Assembly: GCA_014526335.1 (NCBI GenBank)
Contig: JACTAT010000040.1
Coordinates: 1,868,119-1,932,118, forward strand
Length of the DNA: 64,000 nt
Direction of reading: 5' to 3'
DNA from: Chrysaora quinquecirrha
Lineage: Eukaryota > Cnidaria > Scyphozoa > Semaeostomeae > Pelagiidae
This document shows, piece by piece, positions 58,478 to 64,000 of the stretch; the stretch's first letter is position 1; the number at the start of each line of letters is the position of its first letter. Made by a program: the position numbers and the translations under genes. The notes under the pieces were generated by a model. The model was not told the DNA's origin. It saw only the letters and a program-made list of their open reading frames with translations, and searched no databases.

Positions 58478-61400
58478 ATGGATGAATTTACGGTTGCTGA
58501 CGTCTATGAGCATGCTGCAAAGATTGGCCAAGATATTGACCATATGATCAGAAATTATGGAGAAAGTTCTGTTGAGCAGATCATGCCTAAAATCGTTTTC
58601 ACTCTAGAACAACTCGAGGGATTGACTGAAAAAGTACAGAAAGATACGTCTGTCATAAATGAACTTAATGCCGAAAAAGAGAAATATGTTATTCAGTGCA
58701 AAAAAGAATCCGCTTTGAAAAGACAGTTAGAAGAGGTTAAGAAATCATTTTATTTTTAATTTTAACCTTTGACCCCCTCCCCCTGTCAGGCCTTATATTG
58801 GAGGATCTCCCCCCAAACCCCCGATTTTGACATTGGTGACTGTTTTAGTGAGAATAAGCTTGGGCGAAAAGGAAGTTGGGTGAAATGGAGGTTGGGCAAA
58901 TCGACCTGATACCATTTCGAGTACACCTTTGGAGTACAGCCATCTTCTTTCCCAACACTTTTAGAAAGTTTAAGAAAAAAGTTGAAGGTGAAATAGTGTT
59001 TCATCAAATCATGATTGATTCTTTCCTAATTCTTGATCTTAAAACTTTCCTTTTAGAAAGTAGATTACCTTGAAGATCTTCTCAATGAAGATACGAAAAA
59101 CCTCCAAAGCACCATATCAAAACTCACAAAAGAAAATGAGCTATTGAAGTGTGAAGTTGAGCAATTAGATGAAGAAATAGAGCACCAGAAAACTTCAGGT
59201 AGTGCTTTGATATTTTACTAAGTTGATGTCAATAAGGGACAGTTTATTCCATAAAAATTAGTTGCAAATCAGTCTTGCAAATGAACTTTGGAAAATCACT
59301 GTTTTCATGCAAAAATTGCTTATCTGCTAGAGGGATGAAACTTTGATTTAGGGAAAGCAGACAAATAGAAGGGAAAATCTTTAATTCATTATTGTTTCTC
59401 TTATATTTGCTTTTCCTTCTAGCATTGCCTGGTGATGTTGATTTGATGGTGAAAATGAAGGTTACCATAGATGCTCAGAGGGACCAATTGAGGCAACTTT
59501 CAATGCAAGGAGAAACACAGAAAACTGAAATCGAAGCTGTAAGTCTCAAAAATTGATTAAAATCTGATACAAAATGTATCAGTTTCTTTGTTTGGATAAA
59601 CATCTCTGTCATCAAGGAATCACTATCATCGCTATCATCATCATAATTCTGACCATTGCTATCATAAAATGACTATGACCATTGTCATAGTCATCATTTT
59701 CATTTTATCATCATTAGTAAGTTTTCATCATCTTTGTCATTAAATATGATTATCAGTCATCATCATTCATTATCATCATCATCATCATTAGCATCATTGT
59801 CATTGCTATCATTGTGGTTGTAATCATTATCATCATCATCTTCTTTGTCATCATCATTGTCATAATCATCACCTTGATCAGCATCATCATCACTCTGATC
59901 ATCATCATAATCATCATAATCATTGTCATTGTCATCCTCATCATCATAATCATCATCATCATTATTTCCATAATAATAATAGTAATCATCATCATCATCA
60001 TCATCATCATCATGATTGTGATCATCATCAGCAAGCATCGTTTATCATCATCATCATCCTCATTAATCTTTAGTAGCATCATTGTTAATAATCATCATCA
60101 AATGATCATCATAATCATAAGCATCAGATTGTTTTAGTTATCATTGCTGTTGTGTATATCACCATCAATCATCATCAACATCATCATGGGTCATTAACAT
60201 ACTAATCATTGTCTTCATTGTGGATGCCCTTGCTTTTTCAGCATGCCAGAATTCTTCTTACTTGGCTACAAATTGCCTGTCTTTGAGGCAGCAAGTTGGC
60301 CTTTTCTTTGAAGGAAAGTTTAACTTTTACATTGGTGTGTATATTGAATTTAGTTACTAATAGCTTTTTTATCTGAAAATAGCTCAATGAACAGACAAAT
60401 CGCCTGACAGAAATAAACGAAAGACTGAGACTTTATAATTCAAAGCTGCAAGATCGACTGGCAAAAACAGTTCAGCATAAAGTTCAAGCAGAAGCAACAC
60501 TTGCATCTGTACAAATGGTAAATGGTGAACAAGAGGTTGCAAAAGAAGGAGCTGATGGGGTTGCCATCAAAGAGCATTCAGATGCAGCTTTATCAACTTC
60601 CAATCAAGTAGAAATAGAAACAAAAGAGAAAAGTAGTGTTGATCATCCAGTAGAATCAAGTGAATTACAGAAAAATGAAGAGCAAAGGGAATCAGAAGTA
60701 AAAGCACAGAATGTTGAAAAGAAGACTGAAGAAACTAACGAGTCGAATAAAGAGACCAAAGATAAACAGCAGCCAGTGAAGAAAGACCCAAATAGACCGA
60801 GATACACATTAGCTGAAATGCAACAAGTCCTCGAAGAGAGAAACAGATATAAGGAAAAAGTTAGCATGCTTGAGGATGTCTTAGAAGCATATCTTCCAAA
60901 AAGGTAAGTCTTGTTTTCTTATATTTAGCTTTTGGTGTAGCTGTAAGGCCTGTCGACAAAATACTATGTGGCTATATAATACTTTTGTTGCGTCCAACGC
61001 AGTTGCTTATTCTTCGCGATTAAGCGCATCCCATCTGTTAAAATTGAGGGCTCTTTTATTCGAAAATATCGATGATTAAGCTTCTGAAGAACCATCATAC
61101 ACAGTGATTTACCTGCGCTGCTACCCTGTTTGTTGCGAGAAAACCTTAGGCATATCAAATAAGAAATACTGTAATTACTTTTTAGCTCAATCAGATCGTC
61201 GACCTTGGAACCTGGAGACGCACAGATACGAAATTCGAAATCAAAACATACACCAAAGAAAGAATCAAGAGTTAGAGGAATGTATGTATCTTGTATTAAT
61301 AACGCTGTTTTGTACGTAATTATGCATTAACTATGCAGTTCTGTACACCATTGTGCATTAAGTATCCAGTTCGGTGCACCACCTTTAAATGATTTTCCAG

Positions 61401-62547
61401 CATTGGTGCACTGTTTCGGCAAATTCGCGGATGTTGCCATACAGTGCATGGATTTTTGGACAATGAAGAAGTGTGCCTTGCAGCTAAACCCCAAAATGTT
61501 TAGCATCTTTGAAACGGTGATGCTTATTTCTTCTTTGTTGATCAACAGTACTTTTGAGCTCTCCAATCTTTCCAATCAAATTTTTGACCGACAGCTCACG
61601 ATCAAGAGGGCCTGAATAGAATTTTTTCAAAAGCAGAAAGCATATTGACCTTCTTCGATGACTTCAATAAGACAGACGGTGTGAGAGACCTTAGAGATTG
61701 CGGACATTGCTAAGAAACGTTTTCGCCCTAATTAAAAAGGTTGAATTTATAGGTAATGCCCTGGATATGGGTTATAAGTTCAAAATTATGCTGCCCAGGT
61801 TTCATCAACTTTTTCTAAATACTCCTAGGCACATGAATACCATGGTCCATATATGAGTTCGAGTTACATCCTCACTCGCAAGTTCTTTACTGTTTCACTT
61901 TGGAAGCATGTGTGAGTAACAACATATCTGACGACAGCAATGATTATTAGCAATGATTATTTTTTTAGATTTGGGTCTTTCTGGAAAGAAAGCTCATCGA
62001 AAGATCATGGATCAAAATGAGAATTTGAATGAAATGGTGACTTAAAGGTGTCTTTGCTCATTCGTAGCTAGTGATCCCATTATGACTATCATGAAAGTAA
62101 TGTTCTTGCTTCTTCTACTTATATTTTGGTCCTTGAAAGCCATATCTATTTTGAAGTTGCCTGCTATGCTGGACAACGTGCCAATACTACAGACTTAGGA
62201 AATTACTTGCAGAAAAGTACAGAATTATCGGTATCATTTTTAGAAGTATAGCCGAATTATGGGTACCATTTAAGAAACGTAGAACTATGACTACTATTCT
62301 GAAGAAATTTTACAGTCGCAAAATTTGGGTCGACCTCTACTTCCCGTTGTACTGGCGTGTCTTGTCTCTAGGACATGCGTGCGTTATCGCATGATGACGT
62401 TATGGCACCCTTTTTTATGTTTTGATGTTTAGAGGCGAATTGTCCCAAATCGTTACAGCTGGATGGAAACCAGGATTGAGCGATTCAGATATTCTCTTCC
62501 CTCTGATTCAAAAACAAGCCGAATATAGTCATATCAGTGAGGGGTGA
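58478..62547 (+). CDS. RILP-like coiled-coil protein
   Basis: RILP/RILPL proteins bind Rab GTPases (Rab7, Rab36, phospho-Rab8/10) and link vesicles or cilia to dynein. Exons: 58478-58735, 59057-59198, 59423-59538, 60383-60903, 61186-61281 and a tentative last exon from 62433 to TGA at 62545-62547. The first 86 residues form the RH1 domain (TVADVYEHAAKIGQDIDHMI, then IMPKIVFTLEQLE). Exons 2-4 are heptad-rich coiled coil. Near residue 307 comes the RH2 signature PNRPRYTLAEMQQVLEERNR. Between them is an acidic Glu/Lys-rich stretch. The start is the ATG at 58478 because homology begins there; the same frame is open upstream. The last exon could instead begin at 62435 and stop at 62526-62528. It cannot be assigned to RILP, RILPL1 or RILPL2, since invertebrates often have one member. 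Confidence 0.85.
59630..60200 (+). repeat. (ATC)n/(CAT)n microsatellite
   Basis: Long imperfect ATC tract in the RILP-like intron between exons 3 and 4. It generates low-complexity ORFs on both strands. Confidence 0.95.
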
Positions 62548-62780
62548 CAGCTATTATCAATGTACTGGTGTACCGGCTTTTTGCAAGCGTACTGGTCATT
62601 ATTCGTGACAATGTACCAGTGTACCAGTTTTCATGCCTGCGCATATTGTGGCTTTGTTTTTCAAGTGTACCATGTACCAGGTTGCGTTTGTACCATACCG
62701 GGTCGATTTTTAGCCTGTCATACGGTGTACTGGGTGGCCTGTACCGACGTACCAGGAAGCTGTCAACCCCCACACAATAC
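62548..62780. repeat. GTACCAG/CTGGTAC-rich repeat
   Basis: About a dozen copies of GTAC(C/T)GG/CCAGTAC in both orientations just after the RILP-like stop. No clear unit length. Confidence 0.55.
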
Positions 62781-63332
62781 AAGTAAAGAACCAAGCTTTT
62801 CTAGGACCAGAATCGAATCTATTATTTTTTTAGAGTTTCTATTAATTCACTACAATTTTACATTATTTTTCATTATACAATTTAAATCGCAAATGAGTTT
62901 TCAATTCCACAATGCATCGACATTTTTGTAAATTCAAGTTATAAAGTTTCCCTTAGGTTTTGACATAAATTAAATGATTTATTTTAGATTCTGCTGCAAA
63001 TTAACATATTATGATTTTTATTGATACTTGTGAATTATTTTTGTACCAGAAGTCATTGTGTGTTTTTACCATATTTCCTCAAATGAGCGCCAGAAACTAG
63101 TAGCGAACAACTAAACAAGTTGACAAGGTTTCACTTCTGAGGGTCTGTGGTGTCAAAAACATTTTGGAATTGTTTATCACGAGATATTTCTATGGTAGCC
63201 AAATTTGCCAAATTTCATACTCAAATATTGACAAATAAGTATTTTAGACTTCAGACAAGGCCTGCCAAAGTGCTTAGAGCGCCAGATAGGGTTTTCTACT
63301 CCCCAAGCAACACCTCCCCTCCCCCACTATAA

Positions 63333-63690
63333 ACACCCCGTAATGTATGTGCAGTACAGTTGCAGTACAGTGGAGGGTGTGCAGTAGAGTGGAGGATATT
63401 CAGTACAGTGGGGGGATATCATCAGTACAATGAAGGGATATCATCAGTAAAGTGGAGGATATTCAGTACATTGGAGGGACATCATCAGTACAGTGGAGTG
63501 ATATCATCAGTAAAGTGGAGGAGATTCAGTACTGTGGACGGATATTATTCATCAGTACAGTATAGTCAGTACTGACAACCCTCCACCGTACTATATCCCT
63601 ACACTGTGCTGATGATATCCCTGCACTGTACTGATGATATCCCTCCACAGTACTGCACACACCCCACTGTACTGCACATACATTACCCGG
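63333..63690. repeat. Fold-back element with internal minisatellite
   Basis: CACCCCGTAATGTATGTGCA at the left and TGCACATACATTACCCGGGG at the right are inverted. The interior repeats AGTGGAGGGATATCATCAGT about every 25 bp and then runs in reverse complement (CTGATGATATCCCTCCAC). A large hairpin is predicted. Confidence 0.8.
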
Positions 63691-64000
63691 GGTGATAAAC
63701 AATGTTGGTTTATTGCATGATACAACGTTTTCGGGTAGAAATGAACATTCAGATCACCCTAAAGCATTCTTCAACATTGCAAACTGCATGTTTTCGGGGG
63801 GAGGGGCAGCGAGTGTTGCTTAGCGACACTGAAACCTTAAGCCTGAAAATATGATGGGTGTTCCAAGTAATTGTGGTAGGCATTATAGTCCTAAACTGAT
63901 GCATCATTTTCCTATCAGAATTTATTGAATAGCATGCTCAGTTACATATTTCTTATCTCGAAAGTAGTCTAGTGTTTATCTCGATTTTATCGATGTTTCT

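Noticed and set aside
59753..60137. Low-complexity ORFs of 90-109 codons
   Set aside because: Products of the (ATC)n tract in the RILP-like intron.

Overview
This window looks like nuclear DNA of a marine invertebrate, most likely an anthozoan cnidarian. The genes are intron-rich and animal-type (PRPF19, BCKDK, MRPL37, RILP-like, and an astacin fused to TSP1 and MAM modules). They sit in AT-rich DNA full of short inverted-repeat elements, tRNA-derived SINEs and simple repeats. The phylum is an inference from gene content and style; I ran no search.

Layout. (1) 1-11200, plus strand: the last 13 exons (WD40 part) of PRPF19; its U-box end lies left of the window. (2) 17379-32044, plus: a secreted astacin metalloprotease in 13 exons with signal peptide, propeptide, catalytic domain, two TSP1 repeats, a MAM domain and a WSC-like C-terminus. 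(3) 33496-36012, minus: mitochondrial ribosomal protein MRPL37, head-to-head with (4) 36915-38564, plus: a two-exon nucleoside hydrolase. (5) 38894-49197: a direct tandem copy of the MRPL37-exon-1/nucleoside-hydrolase block. It carries a second intact hydrolase (46914-48882) and a truncated MRPL37 exon split by a Ty1/copia retrotransposon. One LTR of that retrotransposon holds a DNA element that itself holds another inverted-repeat element. (6) 50966-56266, minus: a complete ten-exon BCKDK. (7) 58478 to about 62547, plus: a RILP-like coiled-coil gene, divergent from BCKDK. The right end is repeats only.

The genes do not form a pathway. PRPF19 acts in splicing, MRPL37 and BCKDK in mitochondria, the hydrolase in nucleoside salvage, RILP-like in Rab-dependent transport, and the astacin outside the cell. 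Points worth checking: three genes each carry a one-base discrepancy in an A/T homopolymer, which looks like consensus error; PRPF19 has a GC-AG intron; the copia primer site matches the anticodon arm of initiator tRNA-Met; the two hydrolase copies diverge only in exon 2; and several elements are nested or amplified in tandem inside introns.
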